Below the pieces are notes generated by a model. It saw only the letters and a program-made list of their open reading frames with translations. It searched no databases and was not told where the DNA came from. The position numbers and the translations under genes were made by a program. A stretch of DNA of 64,000 nucleotides from Gracilariopsis chorda (lineage: Eukaryota; Rhodophyta; Florideophyceae; Gracilariales; Gracilariaceae): assembly GCA_003194525.1 (NCBI GenBank), contig NBIV01000052.1:124001-188000 (forward strand). The letters run 5' to 3'. Below are positions 53,046 through 61,955 of the stretch, one piece after another (position 1 is the stretch's first letter; every line of letters begins with the position of its first letter).

Positions 53046-53063
53046 CCCCCCCCCCCCCCCCCC
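53046..53063. repeat. Poly-C run at the end of the coiled-coil gene
   Basis: A homopolymer of about 18 C directly downstream of the minus-strand stop codon. Confidence 0.9.
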
Positions 53064-53823
53064 TCATGCCCTCAGCAACGGTAGCGTTTCCGCCCGACCA
53101 CCACCGCCGCTCTTCCAATGCTGCAGCGCACTCACAATTCGCTGCCACACCGCCGCCAACAGGTTGCACACGCGGTCCATCACGCTCGCCAACACGTTGC
53201 CATGCGGCTGCGACGCGCCGCTTTCCACCACCACGCCGCCGCCGCGCTCGACGTCCACACCACCAGCGTCTGCGACCACTGCGCCACTTTGGTCCTCCAT
53301 CGCATCACTGATCGACGAGCAACTTCTCGCACAAGACACGTCCGTACTCACCGACGACAACTGCACACTTTGCTCCGCTGCCAACTTGCCTCCCAAAAGC
53401 AGCCTCTCCAACGTCTGCACCCTCATCTGCAGTCGCTCCTTCTCCTCCACCTCGCGCTTCAGCTGTAGCTTCAACCCATCCACCACCTCGCCTTCCACCT
53501 CGCCTCTCGCGCTCAGCTCCTCCACGTGCCGCTTCAGCGTCTCGCGCTCCTGCTCGAGCGCGCGCACCGTCTGCGCGCTCGACTGCAGTCGTGCCTCCGC
53601 GCCCTTCTTCTCGTCGGCCAGCTGCGACACCACCGCCTCCGCGTTCTTTCGCGCGCGCTGCGCCGCCGCCAGCGACTGCTGCGCCACGCCGCGCGCGGAC
53701 GCGGCCGCGTGGTTGGCCTCCTCGCTGGCGCGGAGGCGGCTGATGAGCTTTGCGTTGAGCGCGCGCAGCCCGTCTTCCAGCGAGCCGTTGGCGCGCTTGT
53801 TGGCCGTCGCCTCCGCGCCGCGC

Positions 53824-53858
<35 letters not shown>

Positions 53859-53900
53859 CTTCCGGGCAGAGCGTTTCTTCGCGCTTGAGGAGCCGGACAT
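53064..53900 (-). CDS. Coiled-coil protein, Ala-rich N-terminus, 278 aa
   Basis: I chose ATG at 53900 (MSGSSSAKKRSARKG) because the frame upstream is open only through GC-rich promoter sequence. The N-terminus is basic with a run of about 10 Ala from a GCC/GCG repeat. Residues about 40-190 form a long heptad-like coiled coil (LRALNAKLISRLRASEEANH; VRALEQERETLKRHVEELSA; LQLKREVEEKERLQMRVQTL). A Ser-rich linker follows and the C-terminus has a hydrophobic helix (NVLASVMDRVCNLLAAVWQR) that could anchor it to a membrane. No family recognised. It is divergent from the gene at 54377 across a 476-bp GC-rich spacer. Confidence 0.65.
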
Positions 53901-54376
53901 GATGGCGTGGCGTTGGTAGCGCACACAACTCGCAACGTCGTTGGCGCGGAGCAGGACGCAGGGGGAGGACGGCAGCGGCGTCAAGGGCGGTCCGCTGCGC
54001 GCGCGCTTTTGAGGCCTCCGCGCGGCAGTGCGCCTCAGCCACGCAAGCGGCGCTCGCTCGTTGGCGCCCACGCAGTGAGCGCTCGGTAACCGCCCCGCGC
54101 ACCGGTGCTCCGCGTTGTCCACGTGGACAGGTGGACACGCCGTGCGCCGCACGCTGCGCACTCGCTGCGCACTCGCGTGTTGTGTACTGTGCGCTGTCCA
54201 CACCATCTCCACCGCCTCCGCGCCACGCCTTGAGCTGCTTATGTATAAAACTACGACGGTAGCTCCCGCAACAGCCGCCACCCCCCCCCCCACCTCCCCG
54301 CCGCATCACTGCACTTCTCCTTCCCCGACACCAACCGCCCGTCCCCCCCCCCCCCCTCAAGCCTCTCCCTCCCGCA
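53901..54376. promoter_or_regulatory. Divergent promoter region with TATA-like box
   Basis: GC-rich spacer between two head-to-head genes. TATAAAA at 54244-54250 reads on the plus strand about 128 bp before the ATG at 54377. Two C runs (about 54281-54290, 54345-54355) follow it. Confidence 0.4.
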
Positions 54377-55306
54377 ATGCCGTCCAGAATCCGCCGCACC
54401 GCCTTGGAGGACGCCCTGCCCATCGAGTACCGCCACAACAAGACCTTCTCCATCCCCTCCTCCTCCCGCGCCACCCCCGACGAATGGGCCAGCATGGCCT
54501 CCTACGCCACCGGCCTAGTCGTCGCCCGCTACTCCATCGCCACCGCAGTGGGCCGCGACCCCGCCTCCGAATCCGCCTCGCTCTCCGAGGCCGCCGACCG
54601 CCTGCTCACATCGCGCGAGGCGGCCATGTTCGACTCGTGGAGGTCCGACCCTTCCTCCGCGCTCCCCCGCGCCGACTGGCGCCGTTTGCGCGCCTCCATC
54701 TCCGGCTCGCCCGCCTCGCGCCGCCGCTGGGCCGCCTTCGTCCCCGCCCTCTCCCTGCTGTACGAGCTCCGCTCCTCCGACTCGCTGTCGCCCGAGAACT
54801 GCAAGGCGTGGGCCGAAAAGTACCCCAACGTCATGCCGCTCCTCGTCGCCGCGCGCAAAATGGACCGCGCAAAGTTCTACGCCAAGTGCGTCGGCTCGTC
54901 CAACTCGGCGCGCCTGGACTTTTTCGAGCTCATCGCCTGCCGGAAGCTCATGAGCGAGATAGGCGCGCAGCGAATCAAGGCGTCTCTCAAGATGAAGGAG
55001 ATCAACAAGTACGCCGCCGAAAAGGAGCAGGATTTGCTTCGCCGCCTTTCAAAGCTCAACATCACAGACGCGCCGTCCAGCCGCGACTCGGCCGCAAAGG
55101 CGTCGGAGGCTCGCGATGTCACTTACTCGAAGCTCACCAAGACGCGCACCAGCCGCATTTCGGACGCCGCCATGGTCAAGAGGCAGAACGTTGAACTCAC
55201 CGCGTTGGAAACTGCTCTGCGTACTCGCATCGCCGCCATCGAGACGCGGCTGGAGGACTCGCGCCGCTCGGGCCCGTCCAGCTCGCGTGGCAAGTCGCGC
55301 CGATGA
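54377..55306 (+). CDS. Unknown protein, 309 aa
   Basis: ATG at 54377 follows a C-rich leader. The frame is open to TGA at 55304-55306. It is Ala/Ser/Arg-rich. Helical segments include WASMASYATGLVVARYSIAT, RRWAAFVPALSLLYELRSSD and FELIACRKLMSEIGAQRIKA. A charged coiled-coil-like stretch follows (LKMKEINKYAAEKEQDLLRR; VKRQNVELTALETALRTRIA), and it ends in a basic Ser/Arg tail. No catalytic motif or membrane span is convincing. Codon use is strongly GC3, like its neighbours, which supports real coding. Function unknown. Confidence 0.65.
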   Translation: MPSRIRRTALEDALPIEYRHNKTFSIPSSSRATPDEWASMASYATGLVVARYSIATAVGRDPASESASLSEAADRLLTSREAAMFDSWRSDPSSALPRADWRRLRASISGSPASRRRWAAFVPALSLLYELRSSDSLSPENCKAWAEKYPNVMPLLVAARKMDRAKFYAKCVGSSNSARLDFFELIACRKLMSEIGAQRIKASLKMKEINKYAAEKEQDLLRRLSKLNITDAPSSRDSAAKASEARDVTYSKLTKTRTSRISDAAMVKRQNVELTALETALRTRIAAIETRLEDSRRSGPSSSRGKSRR

Positions 55307-55688
55307 GAGACGTGCGCCCCATCACGGTTGGCTTGCGCGCTGCGCTTGCGTGTGCCTGCTTGGAGCATTCGCAACAGTTGTATTGTTCGCTTATTCCCGC
55401 GCGGCGCGGGTGCACAGTTGGATGGTTTGTGCATGATGCGCGCTATCTATCGCCCGTGTCGCACCACATGACAATGCTTGTGATGCTGTGTGCGCCACGC
55501 CGTTGGCGCTACGCGTGTCGCTCCGCAGTCGTTTGCTTTGCTGTTTGTTTTTTTTTTTTTTTATCGTGCCTCCTTTCTCCGAGAGCCTCTTCCCGTTTTA
55601 GATATACATATTGTAGTAAAGAATAATATGCTGCTAGTAGATACAAGTACGACAACAAAGGTGTACGCTTACCTTTCCTACATCTAAA
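55307..55688. other. Convergent intergenic spacer
   Basis: 382 bp between the ends of two genes. A poly-T run lies at about 55546-55562. Nothing else was seen. Confidence 0.5.
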
Positions 55689-57155
55689 CTACACGGTGTA
55701 GAACATCAACCCGCCGGTGGCGCACCGTTCAAACTGCCTCATATCCGACTGCATCATGCAGATCACAGCCTTCATGGGCCGCTCATCCAGCAGAGGCGCG
55801 CGAGTGCACAGCCGTCCCAACGCGCGTTGCAGCCGCTGCACGCTCTCCTCAGCAAGCCCCCATGAGAACGAATGAACCGGTTGCGCACTGGCGGCGGGAC
55901 CCCAACTACTGAAATTCGTGCATCGCATCTCGCTCACCTGCAGCTCCCTCAGCTGCGCGCAGTAGCGAGCACATATCTCAAACACGTCGTAAAGTCGGTC
56001 GGCCGGCGCGCACAACTGCAGGATGACGGGAACCGTCAACGAGTGCAGCTGCCCCCCAATAGCTGATAGCAACGAGTGCAGATTCTCGTTTGTGACAAGA
56101 ACGTTGTGCAACGCCAGGTGTCGCACATGTTGTAACTCGCCCAGACGCTGCGTTAAGGACGGCGATAAAGCCGGTACTAACGGCTTTGGCACTGGGATCG
56201 GTTCCCATCTTAACGTCACATCAGTGAGTGAGGCGGGCAGTACCAAGCGGTGACGCGCTCGAACAACGGTATCCAACACGCGCAGCTTGGGAAATTGCAT
56301 CGCTACCATGGTGCATTCAGAAATGTGTACAAGCTTTGTGGCAATGAGCGCGCACAGGTCCCTTGCACGCGGCGAAGTGGGTATCACCGGGATCAACGCG
56401 CTGTAAAAACCGTGCAAGCAAAGTTCATCCAGCGCTTCAAACACGGGGTGCAGATCGGGGAACAACGGGTACGCATCACAGTTGGTACGTAGTGTCAGTG
56501 AGGTGAGGCAGGGAAAGTTCATCAGTGTGGACGCCAATCTAGACGCGTGTATAAAGTGTACGAAGATATCCAGATGCACGAGCTGCGGCACTCTCTGCGC
56601 AATTCTCCAAAGTAAGTGCGAGTCGGCGGCTGGCGGTTGCGCCCTTCGGCGCGGGAGGAGCAACGTGAGGGCGCAGGAGTCTATGCGCAGACTGCGCAGC
56701 GAGGGTAAGGTGGGAAGCAAACCCAGAAGCGCCGCGTTGTTTCGCGGCGTGTACGACGTGAGGAAGAGCGAGCGCAACTTGGGCGCGGCGTGGAGCGCGG
56801 ACAACAAGTGGCGGGCGCAGGGAATTCGGGCGTGTTGCAAATTCGGGGCGGAGAGGAGGCGACGGAAGGCGGCGTGGTTGAGGGGCGATCCGAACGTCAA
56901 GATGTGCAGGGATCGGAGGGTGGGGAGTAGCAGTTGCGCCCACGCGGCGGCGTCGGTCTCGAAGCGGAGCGTTAGGGAGTGGTCTAGGGCGCGGGATATT
57001 GTGTGGCATTGTGTGGGGGAGGATTGGGCGAGGGCGAGCGAGGCGGGGGTCATGTCGGTGCACGGGGCGCGAGCGGCGAGCATCTCGGCGATGCGGAGCT
57101 GGACGTCTTCGGGAAGGGCGTCCAGCACCAAGCTGGTGGGGGCGGGGGTGGTCAT
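55689..57155 (-). CDS. F-box/LRR-like protein, 488 aa
   Basis: Start chosen at ATG 57155 (MTTPAPTSLVLDALPEDVQL); the frame extends upstream only through microsatellite and promoter sequence. The N-terminus LDALPEDVQLRIAEMLAARA fits an F-box helix (LPxDVxxxI). The rest is a series of degenerate leucine-rich repeats: LLPTLRSLHILTFGSPLNH, APKLRSLFLTSY, LPSLRSLRIDSCAL, VPQLVHLDIFVHF, FPCLTSLTLRTNC, FPKLRVLDTVVRA, LQHVRHLALHNVLV. Such proteins link SKP1-CUL1 ubiquitin ligase to a substrate held by the LRRs. The F-box is short and weak, so a plain LRR protein is the alternative. Confidence 0.65.
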   Translation of the reverse strand: MTTPAPTSLVLDALPEDVQLRIAEMLAARAPCTDMTPASLALAQSSPTQCHTISRALDHSLTLRFETDAAAWAQLLLPTLRSLHILTFGSPLNHAAFRRLLSAPNLQHARIPCARHLLSALHAAPKLRSLFLTSYTPRNNAALLGLLPTLPSLRSLRIDSCALTLLLPRRRAQPPAADSHLLWRIAQRVPQLVHLDIFVHFIHASRLASTLMNFPCLTSLTLRTNCDAYPLFPDLHPVFEALDELCLHGFYSALIPVIPTSPRARDLCALIATKLVHISECTMVAMQFPKLRVLDTVVRARHRLVLPASLTDVTLRWEPIPVPKPLVPALSPSLTQRLGELQHVRHLALHNVLVTNENLHSLLSAIGGQLHSLTVPVILQLCAPADRLYDVFEICARYCAQLRELQVSEMRCTNFSSWGPAASAQPVHSFSWGLAEESVQRLQRALGRLCTRAPLLDERPMKAVICMMQSDMRQFERCATGGLMFYTV

Positions 57156-57195
57156 TTTGTGGAAGGGCACGGAGGAGTTTGGGCGCGGGGAAGGA

Positions 57196-57262
57196 AGAAG
57201 AAGAAGAAGAAGAAGAAGAAGAAGAAGAAGAAGAAGGGGAAGGGGGCGATCACGGGGGGGGG
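57196..57262. repeat. (GAA)n microsatellite and G run upstream of the F-box/LRR gene
   Basis: About 13 tandem GAA units (57196-57235) followed by an 11-12 G run (57254-57265 region), in the presumed 5' leader or promoter of the minus-strand gene. Confidence 0.85.
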
Positions 57263-57370
57263 GGGGGAAGGTGGGGGAAGAAAGAACGGGACTCGATGGC
57301 ATAGATAGCGCGTAGGCATCGTATCTACCCTGGTACAGCCGTGAGTTGATGGCAGGGAAATTTGATATAT

Positions 57371-58900
57371 TTACACGCGGCACATAAGAGAGCCGTAAGC
57401 ACGCAGATAGTCGCGCACGTACAACATGCCCATGCTGCACTGCCCGGCGAACAGCATCCCCCACATGAGCAGGTTGCCGTTCCGCGTGCCCTCCAGTCGC
57501 GTGGACATCTTCATCAGCGGCAACTGCGCCATCATGCCCACAAACAAATACGGGCGTAGAAGGCGGAACCCGCAAAACGCTACGTACTCGTGCATCACCG
57601 CGCTCATTAGAAACGTTCCGAAGGCTGCCGTCCCCCGCCCGACGTTGTGACGACTCACCCCTTCCACGTACAGGTGGCGCAGACACCACTCGTGTACCAG
57701 GATGTTCCACTGCCTCCAAAACTGGTACAGCGTCGTCGCGTTCCACCACTCGCGGTAGAACTGGCGGTCTGCGAATCGCGTCAGTTCCGCAATCACGTTG
57801 AGCGCGCAGTGGAAGAAGCCGAAGAACATGAGCAGCCAAATGAAGAAACAAGGCAGTGCCAGTTTCACAATATACCACACCAGGCGAGGCTCATCGTCTT
57901 CAACGCCGTGCCCCAACTTCCATATCGGCACGCAAAACTGCATCACCAGCACGTATTGCACAATCACACAGCACACCAGCTGCAACGAATACCAACTCAC
58001 GTAGCGCATTCTCACGCCGCTCGTGCGCGGATACGTCGTTTCGTACACCAGAACAGGCGCCACTGCGTAGTACAGCATGTTTGAAATGGTCACATTGTGG
58101 GGGTATTTCACGCGACCGCTGCTGTTGCTCCGCGAGTCTGCAGACGAGACGGACGCTGTTGTACCGCCTGTTTGTCGGCGACGCTTTCGACGTTGCAAAC
58201 GGCGTAGCTCAGTTTCCTCCGCCAGTAACAGGTTGGTGAACACATAGCTGTGCTGTTTCAACGCCACGGCCACGAAAAGTGCGCCGTGAATGAGTCCGAA
58301 CAAAGGGTTCACACCGGCCAGAAACAACAACTTGGTAGCCACGAAGAAAAACGTCAGCACGCTCATACCGTGAAGCAACACCGTTTGATGCGCGCTCAGC
58401 ACGCGAGTGTGCATGCCCTGCACAAGCGCGTACGCCACCACGAAGGGCACGGGAAGCAACGCGTTGAGCATTGTCGAACGCACGCAGTGGTTGAGAAGAG
58501 TGGAGAAACATATTGCATTTGGACCGGCTGCGAACCCGGATTCCAGAATGTTGCGCACGAACAGAAAGGCCAGACAGAACGCCAGAAGCAAGAAGGACAG
58601 ATTGTAGAAACCTTCTAATCGATGTGACTTGAGTTCTTCCAGAATTTCCAGGTGACGCGGTTCGTGGCCGTAGTACTCCTCGAGAGGGGCGGCTCGTGCG
58701 CGGGGAGCGTGGACGTAGAGAGAGGGTCTTGAAACGGAACCGGCATCGATCTCTGAGGAGGAGGAGGATGACGAAGGGCTTGATGGTGGTTTTACGCCGC
58801 TTGGTTTGCTGTCTGTTGTGGGTTGTGTTGAGGTGGTATGCGCGGACGATGAGGATGAGGTTGAATTGGATGCGGGTCGGCGAGACAGCGCGGGCGACAT
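57371..58900 (-). CDS. DGAT1: Diacylglycerol O-acyltransferase 1-like (MBOAT) enzyme, 509 aa
   Basis: Start ATG 58900 (MSPALSRRPASNS). The N-terminal 75 residues are Ser-rich and disordered, followed by about nine membrane spans. Diagnostic motifs: LTRFADRQFYREWWNATTLY (FYxDWWN box, residues 381-387), FWRQWNILVHEWCLRHLYVE, and the catalytic His in SAVMHEYVAF (His437). RH-Y after the WN box points to DGAT1 more than sterol acyltransferase. Length is near the family norm of about 500. It transfers acyl-CoA to diacylglycerol in the ER to make triacylglycerol, as in storage-lipid synthesis. It could alternatively act on sterols. No intron is apparent. Confidence 0.88.
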   Translation of the reverse strand: MSPALSRRPASNSTSSSSSAHTTSTQPTTDSKPSGVKPPSSPSSSSSSSEIDAGSVSRPSLYVHAPRARAAPLEEYYGHEPRHLEILEELKSHRLEGFYNLSFLLLAFCLAFLFVRNILESGFAAGPNAICFSTLLNHCVRSTMLNALLPVPFVVAYALVQGMHTRVLSAHQTVLLHGMSVLTFFFVATKLLFLAGVNPLFGLIHGALFVAVALKQHSYVFTNLLLAEETELRRLQRRKRRRQTGGTTASVSSADSRSNSSGRVKYPHNVTISNMLYYAVAPVLVYETTYPRTSGVRMRYVSWYSLQLVCCVIVQYVLVMQFCVPIWKLGHGVEDDEPRLVWYIVKLALPCFFIWLLMFFGFFHCALNVIAELTRFADRQFYREWWNATTLYQFWRQWNILVHEWCLRHLYVEGVSRHNVGRGTAAFGTFLMSAVMHEYVAFCGFRLLRPYLFVGMMAQLPLMKMSTRLEGTRNGNLLMWGMLFAGQCSMGMLYVRDYLRAYGSLMCRV

Positions 58901-59644
58901 TTGGGAAGGGTGCGGGGAAGGTGCGCGGTGGAAGGAGGAGGAGGAGGAGGAGGAGGAGGAGGAGGATGGGAAGGGATGATGGTCTTGGAGTCGGTAAGGT
59001 TTTGCGTGAGACACGAATTTTAGATGCGCGCCCGTTGGGAAGGCGTGTGCGGAATGACGCACGGCCAATCGCGCGCTGCCACATGAGCGGCGTGCTCTGC
59101 ATGGCGGTGTGCTCCACGCCAGTTGGACGTATGGGGCATCATGACTCACCATTGGCTGTTAAAAGCCCCTCCCGCGCCATTCTCTCTCCCCGGGAGCGAT
59201 GATTTGCGGCCGCGGAGAGGGCTGCCCGACTTGTTTGCAAGGGGGCTTTCACGGCGAAGGAGGTGCGCGAGAGGATGCCGAGACGGCGCTTCTGAGACGG
59301 CGCTTCTGAGACGGCGCTTCCGAGACGACGCTTCCCCAATTGGACGCGCTGCCAACGCTTGAACGGTCTCGTCGTCCCGTGAACGCCTTCCATCTTCGAC
59401 TTGTACCTGCTTGAGCTCGCGTCCGCCCTCTCATCGCGCTATGCTTTCCCGCACAGCGACGGCGCGTTCCCTAACTCTTCCAGTACAGAAGCAAAGCGTC
59501 AGTTAGCTTCGTAGAGCGCCGCGCTTTGATTCCGCAAACCAAAAATTCAAATTCAGATGCAAGCGGAAAAAGAGCAATGCCGTCTTCTGCCGATCATTGC
59601 CCCGCAACAATCAACGCGCCCAAGCAGGCAGCGTCATCGTCGCC
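58901..59644. promoter_or_regulatory. Divergent spacer between the DGAT1-like gene and the 299-aa membrane protein gene
   Basis: 744 bp without a convincing gene. It holds an (AGG)n run at about 58936-58965, close to the acyltransferase start, and a 14-bp tandem repeat at 59280-59335. Confidence 0.45.
59280..59335. repeat. 14-bp tandem repeat, 4 copies
   Basis: Unit GAGACGGCGCTTCT, the last two copies slightly changed (GAGACGGCGCTTCC, GAGACGACGCTTCC). It lies in the spacer between divergent genes. Confidence 0.85.
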
Positions 59645-60544
59645 ATGAGCCATCCGCAAATCACACCACCCACCCCGGTCAAATCTCCGTTCCGATTCGG
59701 CCTGCACAATCTGCTCTTCCTCCTGCTTGGAATCGCGCTTGGCAAGTATCAACCGCTGTTGTACACAAGGCTCAGGAATGAGTTGCACAACATGCAGCCT
59801 CCGTGCCAACTGGGGCGAATCTGTTGGTGGTATCACCGAAGACCACTTCTACAGGACGGCCGCGTATCGTCGCCGCTATGGGACGTGGCGAGGAAACACA
59901 TGAGCGAACAGTACAGCATTGTGTCCAAGTTGCTCACACGCTCGTCAAAAGTACGAATGCAACGGATGAACCCCAGGGTAGTGTGGGTGTCCAATGCAGT
60001 TAACCCATTGCAACTACGTTTATTACAGACGTCCGCAGATCACGTCTTCCACAACGTGCGTTCTGAAAGCAGTGAGCAGCACATTGAGCTGCCTCTGCAT
60101 CACCTTGACAGCACGAGTGCTAATACTGTACGTAACTTGGTTCGTTTCCTGGGATTTGCGACCAATCGATACGTCCACCGCGTCGTACTGCGGCGATATA
60201 ACTCAGGTTCTTCTGTGCAACCGACGCTTCAGCGGTGGCAAACATTTGGAAATCGCAATGGCACAGCGTGCACACTGGCTGCGGTGGCGCAATTGACGCT
60301 GCGGGCGCCTGCCACAGGCGGCGCCATCACGCAGTTATGGCGCAACGTCTCAGGCGCTGGCCAGAACAAGGAGACGTTTCGCGGCGCTACGGAGGAAGGG
60401 GACTTGTTTGCATGGTACCTGATGCACCCCATGACGGAAACGATGGCGTGGAGTTTGTGGCAAGGAATGGATCGCGTTGAGGGCGGGGTGAAGGTGGTGA
60501 TGGAAACGGAGATTAGAGGCTGTCGGCAAGTGGTACCGAACTAG
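59645..60544 (+). CDS. Unknown single-pass membrane protein, 299 aa
   Basis: ATG at 59645 (MSHPQITPPTPVKSPFRFGL) is the first good start. A hydrophobic segment at residues about 19-33 (LHNLLFLLLGIALGKYQ) predicts a type II-like anchor or signal. The remainder is soluble, with no family recognised: RMNPRVVWVSNAVNPLQLRL, LVRFLGFATNRYVHRVVLRR, GDLFAWYLMHPMTETMAWSL. It ends at TAG 60542-60544. The gene tail lies 140 bp from the convergent PP2C gene; AAATAAAA near 60612 may be its polyadenylation signal. Confidence 0.6.
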   Translation: MSHPQITPPTPVKSPFRFGLHNLLFLLLGIALGKYQPLLYTRLRNELHNMQPPCQLGRICWWYHRRPLLQDGRVSSPLWDVARKHMSEQYSIVSKLLTRSSKVRMQRMNPRVVWVSNAVNPLQLRLLQTSADHVFHNVRSESSEQHIELPLHHLDSTSANTVRNLVRFLGFATNRYVHRVVLRRYNSGSSVQPTLQRWQTFGNRNGTACTLAAVAQLTLRAPATGGAITQLWRNVSGAGQNKETFRGATEEGDLFAWYLMHPMTETMAWSLWQGMDRVEGGVKVVMETEIRGCRQVVPN

Positions 60545-60684
60545 TTGGGCAGCGAGCATTTGATTCACTACTATCTAAAGTAACACAGTTGTGTGCGCTA
60601 GGCCCAGCAAACAAATAAAACAAGATAAATGACAATAACAACAACAGCAACAGCTTAACCTCGTGACGAGGAAGGTGATGATGA

Positions 60685-61680
60685 CTAATGACGAGTTAGA
60701 AAGGATAGAAAAGAACGACGCTGCGTCGTTTTGGTGTGCTTTGTCAAAGTAGCGCCTACTGCAGACGTTTCCCAATAAGTGCATTCGAATCCCGCTGCAA
60801 CAGGGGGCGCACGGTCATAGGTAACACCTGACAGCGGCGGCTGTCTCGGCAGCAACAGATGCTCAGGCTGCGCATACGGCGTATGCAACGTGATCAACAC
60901 CAAAGTGACATTATCCTGAGCGCTAAATCGTAACGCCTCCTCCACAAACGCCTTGGTCTGTTCAGACGGGTGCGCATGCGCGAGCGCAGCGGTGTTGGCC
61001 ATGCTCTCAAAATCGGAGTCGTCCAGGAAGGGAATGTTCCACAATCCGTCCGTGCCCAGCAAGAGCAGGCGGTCATGCGGACGCACGCGGTGACACAGCA
61101 GCTGCGGCACGGCGACGAGCGCGTGCGGAGCGTTGCTTTTGTGATCGCGGTCACCCAGAGCGCGGGATACGTCGAGGTGCTTCTTCGGACCTAGCAACCT
61201 TCCGTGCCGCACGTCGGCGCCCACGGCGCGTAGACGCTGCGCTTCCGGCGCGGCTGTGACGCGATGCTCGTGCGAAATCCACACGAGGGCGTCCTCGTCC
61301 GATACAACGCCCGCGCGAGAATCGCCCAAATGGGCCAGAAACAGGTCTCCGCCCGCCACAACGACGACTGTGAGGGTGGAGCCGTCGAAGACGCGAGCGT
61401 GCTCCGTGGCGTTTGTGACGAGTCGCTCAAGCTCGTTGACGGCGTCTTCCAGAACGGCGAGCACGTTTGGCGAGGGCAGCTGCCATTGGGCGTGACGGAG
61501 CAGCAGCGGCGTCAAGTGCGTGCTCGCCACGTCGACGGAGACGGCGCCGCAATGGCCGTCCATGACGGCGTACACGGCGACGAATCCGGCCGTCTTGTGA
61601 CGGCCCTCCCACACTACAAAGCGGTCTAACTGCTGCTGCCGCGCGCCGAGCGCGGAGAAGGCGCGGCCGACCGACCTCAT
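60685..61680 (-). CDS. PP2C-family (PPM) protein phosphatase, 331 aa
   Basis: Start ATG 61680 (MRSVGRAFSALGARQ). PPM motifs in order: QQQLDRF with a metal-binding Asp (D19), YAVMDGHCGAVSV (DGH at 41-43), FDGSTLTVVVVAGGDLFLAH, LGDSRAGVV (GDSR 118-121), LDVSRALGDRDHK (171-180), LLLLGTDGLWN (TDG 209-211) and SAQDNVTLVLI (DN 255-256). All the usual metal-coordinating acidic positions can be assigned, so an active Mg/Mn-dependent Ser/Thr phosphatase is likely. The protein is short at the N-terminus compared with many family members. A Lys/Arg-rich tail ends the protein. It is divergent from the anoctamin gene. Confidence 0.85.
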   Translation of the reverse strand: MRSVGRAFSALGARQQQLDRFVVWEGRHKTAGFVAVYAVMDGHCGAVSVDVASTHLTPLLLRHAQWQLPSPNVLAVLEDAVNELERLVTNATEHARVFDGSTLTVVVVAGGDLFLAHLGDSRAGVVSDEDALVWISHEHRVTAAPEAQRLRAVGADVRHGRLLGPKKHLDVSRALGDRDHKSNAPHALVAVPQLLCHRVRPHDRLLLLGTDGLWNIPFLDDSDFESMANTAALAHAHPSEQTKAFVEEALRFSAQDNVTLVLITLHTPYAQPEHLLLPRQPPLSGVTYDRAPPVAAGFECTYWETSAVGATLTKHTKTTQRRSFLSFLTRH

Positions 61681-61955
61681 CGTCGCGCGCCCCACTGCGA
61701 CGCCTGCCGCCGCTCTCTTTGTGGGAGCTCACTACAAGTATCGCTGGACAAGCTCGCATCACTGTCTGGCCGCACACTTTTGTAGCCCAGTCGTCTTACA
61801 CTCTTCGCTGCCTCGCCCTGACGCGCGCCGCCGCAGACGCACGTCACCAGCGCCACGCGTGCCGTGCACCGCTGCCGCAGCGGTCGCTGCACCTCAACGC
61901 GCGCGCCACTCCCCCCTCTGCGCTCGCCTCCTTCGTCGCAACAGTCTTCTACCCC
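61681..61955. promoter_or_regulatory. Divergent promoter region, PP2C and anoctamin
   Basis: 275 bp between the two start codons. No clear TATA box was seen. The open frame upstream of the anoctamin ATG is probably leader. Confidence 0.4.

Noticed and set aside
53305..54495. 396-codon minus ORF and several plus ORFs (53164-53919, 54115-55194) over the first gene pair
   Set aside because: GC-rich antisense or shifted shadows with low-complexity Arg/Pro/Ala runs.
56482..57315. 277-codon plus ORF opposite the F-box/LRR gene
   Set aside because: Antisense shadow; Glu/Gly runs come from the GAA and G repeats, while the minus strand has coherent LRR spacing.
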